Source: a virus
Strand: one strand, 5' to 3'
Virus record (IMG/VR): IMGVR_UViG_3300023242_000003
Location: 35,592-99,591 of that record
DNA: 64,000 nt
Shown here: positions 52,690 to 59,690 of the stretch, one piece after another
Layout: each line of letters begins with the position of its first letter
How positions within the stretch are numbered: position 1 is the stretch's first letter
Translations under genes and position numbers: made by a program
The notes under the pieces: model-generated
What the model was told of the DNA's origin: nothing
What the model saw: only the letters and a program-made list of their open reading frames with translations
Database searches by the model: none

Positions 52690-53922
52690 TTAAAACGGTA
52701 ACTCATCAAAAAAACTAACATCAAAGGCTGCATCATTTTTATGTTCTGGATATTGATAATCACACTTAAACTCATTAAAAGCATCAACCATCATTCTAAC
52801 ACCATCATCCAAATCTTTTGGTGGGTTGACATTGCTCACACCTTTTAACTGATTATAAACCAACAATTTGATTTTGGTATAATTGTTATCAACCCATGTG
52901 TTTCGATATCCAACCTCTAACGTATGACCTTCAACCCTCATGATACCAGAATCACCAGCGTTCACATTGCCTATATAAGAACCAACACAATGACACATAA
53001 GCCTTCCTTCATTAATCAATTCGTGATTGGTCAACAACAATTTATAACCACTAAACTCGGAAAAGTCCCTATAAACCTGTGCAATATTCAAATTGATAAC
53101 TGGCTCATACTTCATAACAATCGCATCATATTCTTTGGACCATTTATCATGCTCTTCCTTCAAACGTCTTAGGCTCCAAGAACAATTTATCTTATAACCC
53201 AACTGCCCACCAATCTTACACGCATCAATAAAATAATTGCTTCCTAATATCTCTTCCTTCAAGTTTTCAATGTTAATTAAATGTCTTCTTATCTGTTTCC
53301 ATATCTTTAGATAATCCCATGGGTTATAACCAGATTTGTTCTTGGATAAAATATCAGCAACTGGATAAGGAACACCATAGATATGTGCCAACGCTTTCTT
53401 GCCGTTGAACAACTTCTTGGTCATGATAACATTGAAACTTAACGCATGCAACTTTTGGTCCTCACCAATATTCCTTAACCAACCAAACTTGGAAGCCAAA
53501 TATTGATACACAGGATATTCATCTGGAATCTTATTGTTTTGTGTCGGCATAACCCTTAACAATGTACTATATGTGCATTGAGTGATTTTACCCTTATTAC
53601 CAACACCACCAATAAAATACAACTTCTTGGTAGACTTCTTATACGAAATGGCCCAATCAGTACTTTCCCTATGATAGATGATATTGGTAATCGACATACC
53701 AAACTGTCTAACCATCCTAGCAATCTTGAAATCCCCATTGGGGAACTCAAACAAAACATCCCTAGTAGACGAATAAGAATACTTGCTCTTATTTGACTCA
53801 AAGATAACCTTCGCATGCATTCTGTCTTGTTTATAAATCTCAAGCAACCTATCCAAATTAGGACACTTGCTCTCACTAAATAAACCCCAAGTAACCCCAT
53901 TCTCCGATACCTGTTTTTCCAT
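52690..53922 (-). CDS. PcfJ-like protein, 410 aa
   Basis: PcfJ-domain signature ELINEGRLMCHCVGSYIGNV near residue 310, preceded by the helical N-terminal half typical of PcfJ proteins from plasmids and phages. PcfJ proteins are associated with conjugative elements and DNA processing, but their activity is unknown. Codon use is slightly more GC-rich than neighbours. Paired with the short gene upstream (3-nt gap). Confidence 0.7.
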   Translation of the reverse strand: MEKQVSENGVTWGLFSESKCPNLDRLLEIYKQDRMHAKVIFESNKSKYSYSSTRDVLFEFPNGDFKIARMVRQFGMSITNIIYHRESTDWAISYKKSTKKLYFIGGVGNKGKITQCTYSTLLRVMPTQNNKIPDEYPVYQYLASKFGWLRNIGEDQKLHALSFNVIMTKKLFNGKKALAHIYGVPYPVADILSKNKSGYNPWDYLKIWKQIRRHLINIENLKEEILGSNYFIDACKIGGQLGYKINCSWSLRRLKEEHDKWSKEYDAIVMKYEPVINLNIAQVYRDFSEFSGYKLLLTNHELINEGRLMCHCVGSYIGNVNAGDSGIMRVEGHTLEVGYRNTWVDNNYTKIKLLVYNQLKGVSNVNPPKDLDDGVRMMVDAFNEFKCDYQYPEHKNDAAFDVSFFDELPF

Positions 53923-53925
53923 ACC

Positions 53926-54246
53926 TTATTTTTTAAATAGCTTATCTAAATTAGAATACAAATCCATAACAACCATCCCATCATATAATACAGGAACCCC
54001 ATTGTTAACAACAAGAAATACTTCTCCATCAGTAGATTCCATTCCCTCAACAAAAAGGTCAAATCGCAAATCTTCCAAATAACCAACAACACCCTTATAC
54101 ATCCATGGACGATTATGGTCATGTGGTGGACCCTCGTTAAATACCAAACCAATTTGAGAAGCAGCAACAACTACCAATCCATTCTCGTCAACTATCAAAG
54201 GTTTCTCATCTACAAAAATAACCTTGAACTCTTTAATTTCTATCAT
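53926..54246 (-). CDS. Hypothetical protein, 106 aa
   Basis: Beta-rich with a NEGPPHDHNRPWMYKG turn and acid patches. Located directly upstream of the PcfJ-like gene in the same transcript. No family was recognised. Confidence 0.55.
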   Translation of the reverse strand: MIEIKEFKVIFVDEKPLIVDENGLVVVAASQIGLVFNEGPPHDHNRPWMYKGVVGYLEDLRFDLFVEGMESTDGEVFLVVNNGVPVLYDGMVVMDLYSNLDKLFKK

Positions 54247-54504
54247 ATAGTAAATTTTAAATTATGTATAGGTAAAATACAAATATTGCTTTCATTTTAC
54301 AAAGGTATGTAAAAGATTCCATACAGACAAATTTTAAATGAAAAAAAATCCTAAAAAAAATTTTTGGAAAATGGGGTACCCATATTTTTATTCCTAAAAT
54401 TTCTGAAAAAAAAATGTGAATATAAGGGTCTTATAATATGAATCAAAAAAATTTCCCAAAAAAAATTCGTGAATAACATCATAGCCCCTATCTGGACGGC
54501 ATAC

Positions 54505-54555
54505 GGGGGGGTGCAACGAGGGGGGTAACGGGGGGAGGGGGTACGTAGGGAGGGG
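54505..54555 (+). other. G-rich tract with quadruplex potential
   Basis: Seven G-runs of three or more within 51 nt (lengths about 7, 6, 6, 5, 3 and 4, with short loops). The rest of the window is AT-rich, so this is a sharp anomaly. No coding frame is convincing. The gap from 54247 to 54712 holds only this tract, AT-rich flanks and the terminator at 54684-54711. Confidence 0.7.
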
Positions 54556-54683
54556 TGGCATGCACTATCTTTTAATAAATGTATTACGTATCCACTTAAA
54601 ACTATCGTTCTTTAAAACGCTTTATTTGCAGTCATGTAAAATAAATGATATATGCAAGTTTTTTAGTTAAAAGTTTTAAACAA

Positions 54684-54711
54684 AAAAAAGTGCCTTTCGG
54701 CACTCTTAATT
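54684..54711 (-). terminator. Intrinsic terminator
   Basis: GTGCC / GGCAC hairpin with a T-run on the minus strand, right after the stop of the next gene. Confidence 0.85.
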
Positions 54712-54712
54712 T

Positions 54713-55300
54713 TTAGATTGTTACACCTTGCAAATTTACTTCGGCTTTGTCAAAGATAAAGTTTCTATATTTGTCTTGTTTAAATTCGCACAATTTTTTG
54801 ATTTTGTTTTGTACGATTGTTAAATCTCTGCTTTTGGTTTCTTTGTACTCAATAGCTTGTAAGATTGTTTTTTTAACTACCAATCCGAAAACGTGGATTT
54901 GATTTGTTTCTTTGTTTACCTTAACACCTTTTGTAATGTGAGTATAAGCATCTTTTTGAGCATCTGACAAAGCGATTGTTTTATCATTTTGTTGTCTTAA
55001 TGCTTCTTTTACTTCTTCGCTTGACAAACGTTTTTCTAATGATGTATAAACGTTTTTGTATGCGGTTTCGATTAATTCGTTTGAATAATCTTTTTGCAAT
55101 TTTTCAAAAACTTCTTTTTGATTTTCTTGCAATACTTTGAAATCGTTTACTAAACAATTTTCGTAAGTAATACCCGCAACGATTGTTTGGTTTGATTTTT
55201 CGCCTTGTTTGTTTTCGTAGTTTTTAATACCTACAAACGATGTACCTTTGATTGTTTTCGCTACTAAAACTAAGCCTAAATTTTCTACTAATGTTTTCAT
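54713..55300 (-). CDS. Hypothetical early-region protein, 195 aa
   Basis: Mixed alpha/beta, Lys/Glu-rich protein with RDLTIVQNKIKKLCEF near the end. It is transcribed from a host-type promoter (TATATTTG at 55340-55347, TTTG box at 55367-55370) and has its own terminator. The leader carries the AACCAATTAAA box. No family was recognised. Confidence 0.6.
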   Translation of the reverse strand: MKTLVENLGLVLVAKTIKGTSFVGIKNYENKQGEKSNQTIVAGITYENCLVNDFKVLQENQKEVFEKLQKDYSNELIETAYKNVYTSLEKRLSSEEVKEALRQQNDKTIALSDAQKDAYTHITKGVKVNKETNQIHVFGLVVKKTILQAIEYKETKSRDLTIVQNKIKKLCEFKQDKYRNFIFDKAEVNLQGVTI

Positions 55301-55339
55301 AATATTTGTGTTTTTAATTGGTTACTTAAATTTGTTATG

Positions 55340-55370
55340 CAAATATACAACTTTTTTTTAAACTACCAAA
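55340..55370 (-). promoter_or_regulatory. Host-type promoter
   Basis: Minus-strand TATATTTG (55340-55347) with TTTG at 55367-55370, spacing 19. A second similar element at 55425-55456 lies further upstream. Confidence 0.65.
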
Positions 55371-55507
55371 CTTTTTAATAAGTTTTTTTTTTATTTGTTT
55401 TTTCGTTGTTTTAATTTGTTGGTACAAATATAAGAAACTTATTTCGTTCCCACAAGTTTTTTAGTTAATTTATATTCATTCTAAATAAGAAAAAAGTTTG
55501 TATTTTA

Positions 55508-55539
55508 TTTGGTGGATTGAAATATTATTACTATCTTTG
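55508..55539 (+). promoter_or_regulatory. Host-type promoter of RNA element copy a
   Basis: TTTG (55508-55511) and TATCTTTG (55532-55539), 20-nt spacer, directly before the first copy of the repeated RNA. Confidence 0.7.
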
Positions 55540-55540
55540 A

Positions 55541-55612
55541 CTTGTCAATATGAAAGACAGGTCGCCACGAGAGTGTTGAGAGAGTAGACTCCGACACGTC
55601 TTTTATTTTTTT
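55541..55612 (+). ncRNA. Repeated structured small RNA, copy a
   Basis: Stem 1 CTTGTC / GACAGG, stem 2 TCGCCAC-GAGA-GTGTTGA (one mismatch), then the invariant core GAGAGTAGACTCC and a GTCTTTTATTTTTT end that looks like a terminator. No reading frame and no AACCAATTAAA leader. It has its own promoter and is followed by a separate promoter for the next gene. Confidence 0.7.
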
Positions 55613-55652
55613 ATGGGACTGAAAAAGTTTTTTGAAAAAAGTTGTGTTTTTA

Positions 55653-55684
55653 TTTGGTTGATTAAAATATTATTCTTATCTTTG
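55653..55684 (+). promoter_or_regulatory. Host-type promoter of gene 55709
   Basis: TTTG (55653-55656), 20-nt spacer, TATCTTTG (55677-55684); the leader contains AACCAATTAAA before the ATG. Confidence 0.7.
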
Positions 55685-55708
55685 TATCGAACCAATTAAA
55701 TAAAGGAT

Positions 55709-55975
55709 ATGACACAATTTGAACAAGCACAAAAAGACGTTAAGGAAAAAAAACTAAAAACGCCAGATGTATCAGTAGGTGGTAAACAAGTTGATTACTT
55801 CGGTTATCAGTTATCTGTTCACAAATTTAACTTATCTATTATGGCAACTGGTATGAGTTGTCGAGGAATTAAGTTTACAGATATTAAAAAGTATTATGGT
55901 TTGAAAGGACGAACCGCAAAAGATTGTTTACAGCAATTCCTTAAGATTATTGAAGATTATAAGAAAGCCCTTTAA
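55709..55975 (+). CDS. Hypothetical early protein, 88 aa
   Basis: Basic alpha-helical protein with GGKQVDYFGYQLSVHKFNLS and a C-terminal helix after GLKGRTAKDCLQQFLK. It might bind nucleic acid (helix-turn-helix-like end), but no family was recognised. It has its own promoter and a strong terminator. Confidence 0.6.
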   Translation: MTQFEQAQKDVKEKKLKTPDVSVGGKQVDYFGYQLSVHKFNLSIMATGMSCRGIKFTDIKKYYGLKGRTAKDCLQQFLKIIEDYKKAL

Positions 55976-55987
55976 GGGTTTTTTTTC
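55965..55987. terminator. Intrinsic terminator
   Basis: AGCCCTTTAAGGGT hairpin followed by eight T residues on the plus strand, overlapping the end of the coding region. Probably also ends RNA copy b on the minus strand. Confidence 0.8.
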
Positions 55988-55995
55988 CTATGTCC

Positions 55996-56068
55996 ACAAT
56001 TGTGTACAAGCCGTGTTGGAGTCTACTCTCTCGCTTGTCGCAACCCGTACCTTTCTCTTTTGTACACT
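55996..56068 (-). ncRNA. Repeated structured small RNA, copy b (minus strand)
   Basis: Reads GTAC...GTAC (stem 1), GGG, TTGC-GACAA-GCGA (stem 2), then GAGAGTAGACTCC followed by AACACGGC. Stem 2 differs from copy d (TCAC/GTGA) by paired changes on both arms. The only copy in the minus orientation. A near-palindrome CACAATTGTG follows. Confidence 0.65.
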
Positions 56069-56069
56069 A

Positions 56070-56101
56070 CAAAGATAAGATAAATAATCCACACTACCAA
56101 A
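56070..56101 (-). promoter_or_regulatory. Host-type promoter of RNA element copy b
   Basis: Minus-strand TATCTTTG (56070-56077) and TTTG (56098-56101), 20-nt spacer. Confidence 0.7.
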
Positions 56102-56154
56102 TATAATGTGGATTATTTTTAAAGTTTTAATTGCGTTTAAAAAGCCAAGAAACA

Positions 56155-56469
56155 TTAGCAGTAACTTAACCCAAAATCACGTGCAAGAATTTTCAAGACA
56201 TTTTTTCTATTTAATGCTGGAATATAAATGCAATCTTGTTTTTTAGAAATGCTTTTATTTTCTTTTTTTTGTTGCATTTCATCAGAAAAAGTTATAGTTA
56301 AGTTTCTATCAAATTTTGCTTTTTCAATAGTCTTTTCGATTAAATTGACTTCAAATATTGTATGATTTTTATGTGGCTGTATTCTGCCAACTAAAATTCT
56401 TTGAATATCTTTTTTAGCTTCTTTAGTGATTTCCATTTTATCACTTTGATTTAATTCGGTTTCTTTCAT
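56155..56469 (-). CDS. Hypothetical early protein, 104 aa
   Basis: Charged, helix-rich protein with a basic middle (RNLTITFSDEMQQKKENKSI) and a C-terminal RKNVLKILARDFGLSYC. It is the third gene of a short minus-strand run; a GGGGC-type hairpin (about 56485-56505) lies before its start and may be an internal attenuator. No family was recognised. Confidence 0.55.
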   Translation of the reverse strand: MKETELNQSDKMEITKEAKKDIQRILVGRIQPHKNHTIFEVNLIEKTIEKAKFDRNLTITFSDEMQQKKENKSISKKQDCIYIPALNRKNVLKILARDFGLSYC

Positions 56470-56519
56470 TTTTTATTTTTTAAGGGGTTTTTACGCCCCT
56501 ATTGTTTAATTTTTTAGTA

Positions 56520-56726
56520 TTATTTAATTTCAGTTTCAAAAACTCTTTCGCCAGTTTCAATATTTACAATAGAAACAGTTCCTCCTTTGTAATTTTTAAA
56601 ATAACTTTCGCTAGTTCCGTTATTTGAATTGATATAATATTGACATTCTTCTAATGAATATTTAAAACCTTTATTATTTGAGTTGTCATTATCATCAAAA
56701 AAGACGAATAAAAAAAACTTCTTCAT
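56520..56726 (-). CDS. Hypothetical early protein, 68 aa
   Basis: Opens MKKFFLFVFFDDNDNSNNKG and carries the VSIVNIETGERVFETEI strand pair. Overlaps the upstream gene by 32 nt in another frame, which argues for coupled expression. Function unknown. Confidence 0.5.
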   Translation of the reverse strand: MKKFFLFVFFDDNDNSNNKGFKYSLEECQYYINSNNGTSESYFKNYKGGTVSIVNIETGERVFETEIK

Positions 56727-56928
56727 CTTCTAAGAATTTCTGACCCTCTTCTGAAAAATTATAAATAGTAGATATTAATTCATCCTTTGTCATTTTCATA
56801 AACTTTTTAAACGACTCATCAGTACTCATTGCAACTCTTCTATCTTTTGAAAAGTAAGTATCTTTTCCGCAATCATTATTTTCATTTACTAACCATTGAG
56901 TTAAAGCTTGTTTCTTAAAAGTTTTCAT
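56695..56928 (-). CDS. Hypothetical early protein, 77 aa
   Basis: Lys/Asp-rich helical protein (KKFMKMTKDELISTIYNFSE). First gene after the host-type promoter at 56980-57011. No family was recognised. Confidence 0.55.
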   Translation of the reverse strand: MKTFKKQALTQWLVNENNDCGKDTYFSKDRRVAMSTDESFKKFMKMTKDELISTIYNFSEEGQKFLEDEEVFFIRLF

Positions 56929-56979
56929 AATTTCTATTTGTTTGAGTTTGCTGTGTAAATCACTTTCTTAATTCTTTTA

Positions 56980-57011
56980 CAAATATAGGAATAAAAAATG
57001 ACACTACCAAA
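56980..57011 (-). promoter_or_regulatory. Host-type promoter
   Basis: Minus-strand TATATTTG (56980-56987) and TTTG (57008-57011), 20-nt spacer; serves the three genes at 56155-56928. Confidence 0.65.
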
Positions 57012-57048
57012 TGATAGCGCCACTTTTTTGTATTTGTTTTATAACCAA

Positions 57049-57198
57049 TTAAACAAATATATTTATTAATGCTATTAACCAAATAAATATTATTATAGCG
57101 ACCGAATAAGGTCTAAATTCTGTTGTTAATCTAATTCCAGCAATTGAGTTGATTACCCATATAAGGAAAGCAACAAGTGTAAATTTGTGTAATTTCAT
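57049..57198 (-). CDS. Small two-helix membrane protein, 49 aa
   Basis: ATG at 57198, TAA at 57049. Hydrophobic helices are about residues 7-22 (LVAFLIWVINSIAG) and 32-48 (SVAIIIFIWLIALINIF), a topology seen in small phage membrane proteins. Its transcript begins at the promoter 57294-57325 and has a 12-bp hairpin leader. Function unknown. Confidence 0.55.
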   Translation of the reverse strand: MKLHKFTLVAFLIWVINSIAGIRLTTEFRPYSVAIIIFIWLIALINIFV

Positions 57199-57221
57199 TT
57201 TGTGTGTTTTAATTGATTAAT

Positions 57222-57289
57222 GTAGTAATCAAGTGGGGATTGCCATTCAGAATAAATCCGTGCTTTCCAGAACTCTCCTTGATTACTAC
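57222..57289 (-). promoter_or_regulatory. Structured 5' leader with 12-bp perfect stem
   Basis: GTAGTAATCAAG and CTTGATTACTAC (57222-57233 and 57278-57289) pair perfectly around a 44-nt loop that contains GGAGAG and GGCAATCCCC. It starts at the predicted transcription start and ends ~25 nt before the ATG. It could be an RNA-based regulator or protective structure. Confidence 0.55.
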
Positions 57290-57293
57290 ACTA

Positions 57294-57325
57294 CAAAGAT
57301 AAGGATAATATTTCTATTATCCAAA
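57294..57325 (-). promoter_or_regulatory. Host-type promoter with palindromic spacer
   Basis: TATCTTTG (57294-57301, minus strand), TTTG (57322-57325), spacer 20 nt. The spacer and flanking bases form GGATAATA / TATTATCC. Repeated almost exactly at 57458-57489 and 57840-57871. Confidence 0.7.
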
Positions 57326-57342
57326 TCTTTTTGCAATTATTT

Positions 57343-57420
57343 TTAGTATCTGCAAATATTTGTATAGTTACCAAATAAAAATGTTGATACTGAACTGTAA
57401 ACTTTGTTAATTGATTTCAT
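57343..57420 (-). CDS. Possible 25-aa peptide
   Basis: ATG at 57420, TAA at 57343, transcribed from the promoter 57458-57489. The product MKSINKVYSSVSTFLFGN is mildly hydrophobic. It could be a real small peptide or simply leader sequence. Confidence 0.3.
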   Translation of the reverse strand: MKSINKVYSSVSTFLFGNYTNICRY

Positions 57421-57457
57421 AAGGTTTAAACTTTAATGTTAGTGATTATTTCTTTAG

Positions 57458-57489
57458 CAAAGATAAGGATAATATTTCTATTATCCAAA
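57458..57489 (-). promoter_or_regulatory. Host-type promoter with palindromic spacer, second copy
   Basis: Same boxes, spacing and GGATAATA/TATTATCC palindrome as 57294-57325; about 40 bp are identical. Confidence 0.65.
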
Positions 57490-57541
57490 TCTTTTTGCAA
57501 TTATTTTTAATTATTTTTATTTAATTTTTTTTACTATTTTA

Positions 57542-57573
57542 TTTGGTAGATTAAAATATTATTCTTATATTTG
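57542..57573 (+). promoter_or_regulatory. Host-type promoter of RNA element copy c
   Basis: TTTG (57542-57545) and TATATTTG (57566-57573), 20-nt spacer. Confidence 0.65.
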
Positions 57574-57575
57574 TA

Positions 57576-57640
57576 GTGTTGAAAGAGCAACGGGTCGATA
57601 TGGAAATATTGAGAGAGTAGACTCCGACACGTCTATACGT
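57576..57640 (+). ncRNA. Repeated structured small RNA, copy c
   Basis: Stem 1 GTTG / CAAC, linker GGG, stem 2 TCGATAT-GGAA-ATATTGA (7 bp), invariant core GAGAGTAGACTCC then ACACGTCTA. Stem sequences differ from copies b, d and e while pairing is kept. Confidence 0.7.
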
Positions 57641-57655
57641 TACTAGCGACAAGGC

Positions 57656-57685
57656 AAAAAAATCGGAGGGCACAACCCCTCCGAC
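57656..57685 (-). terminator. Intrinsic terminator
   Basis: CGGAGGG / CCCTCCG hairpin followed on the minus strand by seven T residues, beyond the stop of the 39-aa gene. Confidence 0.8.
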
Positions 57686-57693
57686 ATTCCGAA

Positions 57694-57813
57694 CTAGATA
57701 CCGAAAATAAGCGATACCAACGTCCTACCAATTAAAAAACTTGCACAAAGGACTAGCAATGGCATAGACACTTTGTCCATAAACTTTTCAAATTTTTTAT
57801 CAATGTTATTCAT
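57694..57813 (-). CDS. Small membrane peptide, 39 aa
   Basis: ATG at 57813, TAG at 57694. Charged N-terminus (MNNIDKKFEKFMDKVS) then one membrane helix (MPLLVLCASFLIGRTLVSLI). It has its own promoter (57840-57871) and terminator, arguing for a real gene. Function unknown. Confidence 0.55.
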   Translation of the reverse strand: MNNIDKKFEKFMDKVSMPLLVLCASFLIGRTLVSLIFGI

Positions 57814-57839
57814 GGCTTTTGGTTTTAATTATTATAGTA

Positions 57840-57871
57840 CAAAGATAAGGATAATATTTCTATTATCCAAA
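57840..57871 (-). promoter_or_regulatory. Host-type promoter with palindromic spacer, third copy
   Basis: TATCTTTG (57840-57847, minus strand), TTTG (57868-57871), identical palindromic spacer to the two promoters at 57294 and 57458. Confidence 0.65.
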
Positions 57872-57893
57872 TCTTTTTGTGATTATTTTTTTA

Positions 57894-58103
57894 TTAACTT
57901 GTATAATTTTGTGTGTAGATTAACCCATCAATTTTACATTTTAAACGCTTTTTAACACGTCCATTTTTATCGGTACACGCTGATTCAGAAAATGTTTTAT
58001 AGTGTGTTGCACCGTGTCCAAATTTGATTTCTGATGCTGTTGGTTTTCTGTGGTACTCGATAGTTTTTTCTTGTACGCCAGTAATGTTAAGTGAATTTTT
58101 CAT
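57894..58103 (-). CDS. Hypothetical early protein, 69 aa
   Basis: The start was set at MKNSLNITGVQEKTIEY (58103) because the promoter at 58130-58161 places transcription start after the earlier in-frame ATG at 58160. The protein has Cys in CTDKNG and a basic KKRLKCKIDG. No family was recognised. Confidence 0.55.
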   Translation of the reverse strand: MKNSLNITGVQEKTIEYHRKPTASEIKFGHGATHYKTFSESACTDKNGRVKKRLKCKIDGLIYTQNYTS

Positions 58104-58129
58104 TTTGTGTTGTTTTAATTGGTTCGGTA

Positions 58130-58161
58130 CAAAGATAAGATAAAATAACCACACTACCAAA
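58130..58161 (-). promoter_or_regulatory. Host-type promoter
   Basis: Minus-strand TATCTTTG (58130-58137), TTTG (58158-58161), spacer 20. Leader GAACCAATTAAAACA precedes the start at 58103. Confidence 0.65.
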
Positions 58162-58189
58162 TAAATGATAGTCTTTTTTTAAATTATTT

Positions 58190-58522
58190 TTAGTATGCTG
58201 ATACTGACATATTTTGATTTTGTTCATAACTCAGTCCTTCAAGTTCACCATAGGGATTAGTTAGTGAATGATAATACTTTTTAAGTCGTTCCGCTATTCT
58301 GTCTAACTTTGCATTTTGTTTATTGGTGCAAGGTTTATCAAAGGCTCTAATTGTATCATTTGCACAAACTTTGCCTAACATTCCACCACCTAAATAGTTT
58401 TGATAAGCTGACATTTTTTCTTTTTTGAATCCAAAACGTGTTAAATCTATTTCGACCCCACCACCACGACTTGAAACTTCTAGTCTTAATGTTATTTCTG
58501 AAAATTGAATTGCTTTTGCCAT
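58190..58522 (-). CDS. Hypothetical early protein, 110 aa
   Basis: Compact protein with SSRGGGVEIDLTRFGFKKEK and a helical C-terminal half ending with ELEGLSYEQNQNM. Monocistronic, own promoter (TATCTTTG at 58550-58557; the -33 box is weak). Leader has the AACCAATTAAA box. No family was recognised. Confidence 0.55.
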   Translation of the reverse strand: MAKAIQFSEITLRLEVSSRGGGVEIDLTRFGFKKEKMSAYQNYLGGGMLGKVCANDTIRAFDKPCTNKQNAKLDRIAERLKKYYHSLTNPYGELEGLSYEQNQNMSVSAY

Positions 58523-58621
58523 TGTGTTTTGTTTTAATTGGTTCGGTACAAAGATAAGTAAACTATTTCAATCTACCTAATTTATTTGCAAGTATTTTTA
58601 TTTATTTTTTATGTCTTTTTA

Positions 58622-58653
58622 TTTGGATAAGTCATTTATTATCCTTATCTTTG
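58622..58653 (+). promoter_or_regulatory. Host-type promoter of RNA element copy d
   Basis: TTTG (58622-58625) and TATCTTTG (58646-58653), 20-nt spacer that contains the half-sites GGATAA / TTATCC. Confidence 0.65.
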
Positions 58654-58655
58654 TA

Positions 58656-58725
58656 GTGTACAAAAGAGAAAGGTACGGGTCACGACAAGTGAGAGAGTAG
58701 ACTCCGACACGTCTTATATTTTTTT
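58656..58725 (+). ncRNA. Repeated structured small RNA, copy d
   Basis: Stem 1 GTAC / GTAC, GGG, stem 2 TCAC-GACAA-GTGA, invariant GAGAGTAGACTCC, then GACACGTCTTAT and a T-run. The most typical copy of the family. Confidence 0.7.
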
Positions 58726-58741
58726 ATATATAACCATAAAA

Positions 58742-58765
58742 AAAATGGTGCAATATTGCACCACT
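58742..58765 (-). terminator. Palindromic terminator
   Basis: GGTGCAATATTGCACC perfect palindrome with a T-run on the minus strand, after the stop of the 50-aa gene. Confidence 0.75.
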
Positions 58766-58773
58766 TAAAATAT

Positions 58774-58926
58774 TTAGCAAATCGGGTGGTATAAAATTAA
58801 CCCATTTAATTTGCCTAGATTAAAATATTGTTCTATGTATTCTTGTCTAGTTATTTTGCTAGTTAAAAATTTAGCTCTTAATTTTTTAAATTTAGCAATT
58901 ACTGATTTTGATACTTTTGTTTCCAT
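58774..58926 (-). CDS. Small basic protein, 50 aa
   Basis: ATG at 58926, TAA at 58774. Lys-rich helix (METKVSKSVIAKFKKLRAKF) then TRQEYIEQYF, a mild resemblance to small DNA-binding proteins. Own promoter and terminator. No family was recognised. Confidence 0.55.
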   Translation of the reverse strand: METKVSKSVIAKFKKLRAKFLTSKITRQEYIEQYFNLGKLNGLILYHPIC

Positions 58927-58950
58927 TGTGTTTTATTTAATTGGTTGAAA

Positions 58951-58982
58951 CAAAGATAAGGATAAGTTTTCACTTATCCAAA
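58951..58982 (-). promoter_or_regulatory. Host-type promoter with palindromic spacer
   Basis: Minus-strand TATCTTTG (58951-58958), TTTG (58979-58982), spacer 20. The spacer palindrome is GGATAAGT / ACTTATCC, differing in sequence but not in symmetry from the 57.3-57.9 kb copies. Confidence 0.65.
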
Positions 58983-58999
58983 TCTTTTACTAATTATTT

Positions 59000-59299
59000 T
59001 TAGTTAATATCAATTAACTTTCCGTTCCATTCTGCACCATTCAAAAACCATTTACCTTTTATTTGTACTATATGTACATTAGGTAAAGCGTTTAATCTTT
59101 CTTTTGTGGTCTTTGATTTCCAACCAGCATTGGTAATTGATAACGTTCTTTCGGGGTCATTGTATTGATATGCAATAGGATTTCCAAACAATTTAAGGAT
59201 TGTAACATTATGCAATACTTCAACTTGTGTATTGCTTGTTTTAAACGTTTCAGCATTTAAAAATTTCTCGATTGCATTTGTTGTGATAGTTCTTGACAT
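59000..59299 (-). CDS. Hypothetical early protein, 99 aa
   Basis: Beta-rich protein with SITNAGWKSKTTKERLNALP and IKGKWFLNGAEWNG, similar in style to small phage proteins of unknown role. Promoter at 59334-59365; the 5' leader includes CCAATTAAAAATACAC. No family was recognised. Confidence 0.55.
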   Translation of the reverse strand: MSRTITTNAIEKFLNAETFKTSNTQVEVLHNVTILKLFGNPIAYQYNDPERTLSITNAGWKSKTTKERLNALPNVHIVQIKGKWFLNGAEWNGKLIDIN

Positions 59300-59333
59300 T
59301 TTGTGTATTTTTAATTGGTTAATTATTACAGTA

Positions 59334-59365
59334 CAAATATAAGTAATTTATTTTAAACTACCAAA
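59334..59365 (-). promoter_or_regulatory. Host-type promoter
   Basis: Minus-strand TATATTTG (59334-59341), TTTG (59362-59365), spacer 20. Confidence 0.65.
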
Positions 59366-59370
59366 CTTTT

Positions 59371-59550
59371 TCAGTTATTTTTTTTGACAAAAATAAGAAA
59401 ACTACCTACGCCAATTGTGCCCGATACATTAAACAATACTAATAAATTAAATAGTTGCTCATTTGTATCTACTAAAAACAACCCTGTTACCGATGATGCC
59501 ATTACAATAAGACAAGCAACTGCTAAAACTAATAATGTGCTATTTTTCAT
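59371..59550 (-). CDS. Small two-helix membrane protein, 59 aa
   Basis: ATG at 59550, TGA at 59371. Two hydrophobic helices (LLVLAVACLIVMASSVTGLF and LLVLFNVSGTIGVGSFLIFV) joined by a short polar loop, with a KK-N-N end. Topology would suit an early membrane effector or holin-like protein. Own promoter at 59585-59615; its 3' end abuts the next promoter. Confidence 0.6.
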   Translation of the reverse strand: MKNSTLLVLAVACLIVMASSVTGLFLVDTNEQLFNLLVLFNVSGTIGVGSFLIFVKKNN

Positions 59551-59584
59551 TTTGTGTATTTTTAATTGGTTAATTATTACAGTA

Positions 59585-59615
59585 CAAAGATAGTAAAAAA
59601 ATCCGAACTACCAAA
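59585..59615 (-). promoter_or_regulatory. Host-type promoter
   Basis: Minus-strand TATCTTTG (59585-59592) and TTTG (59612-59615), spacer 19. Confidence 0.6.
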
Positions 59616-59656
59616 CTTTTATGTAATTATTTTTATTTTATTTTTTTGCTATTTTA

Positions 59657-59688
59657 TTTGCATATATCAATTATTTGTTTTATCTTTG
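59657..59688 (+). promoter_or_regulatory. Host-type promoter of RNA element copy e
   Basis: TTTG (59657-59660) and TATCTTTG (59681-59688), 20-nt spacer. Confidence 0.65.
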
Positions 59689-59690
59689 TA

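Noticed and set aside
58104-58160. Earlier in-frame ATG for the gene at 57894-58103
   Set aside because: It lies at the -33 box of the gene's own promoter, so it cannot be in the mRNA.
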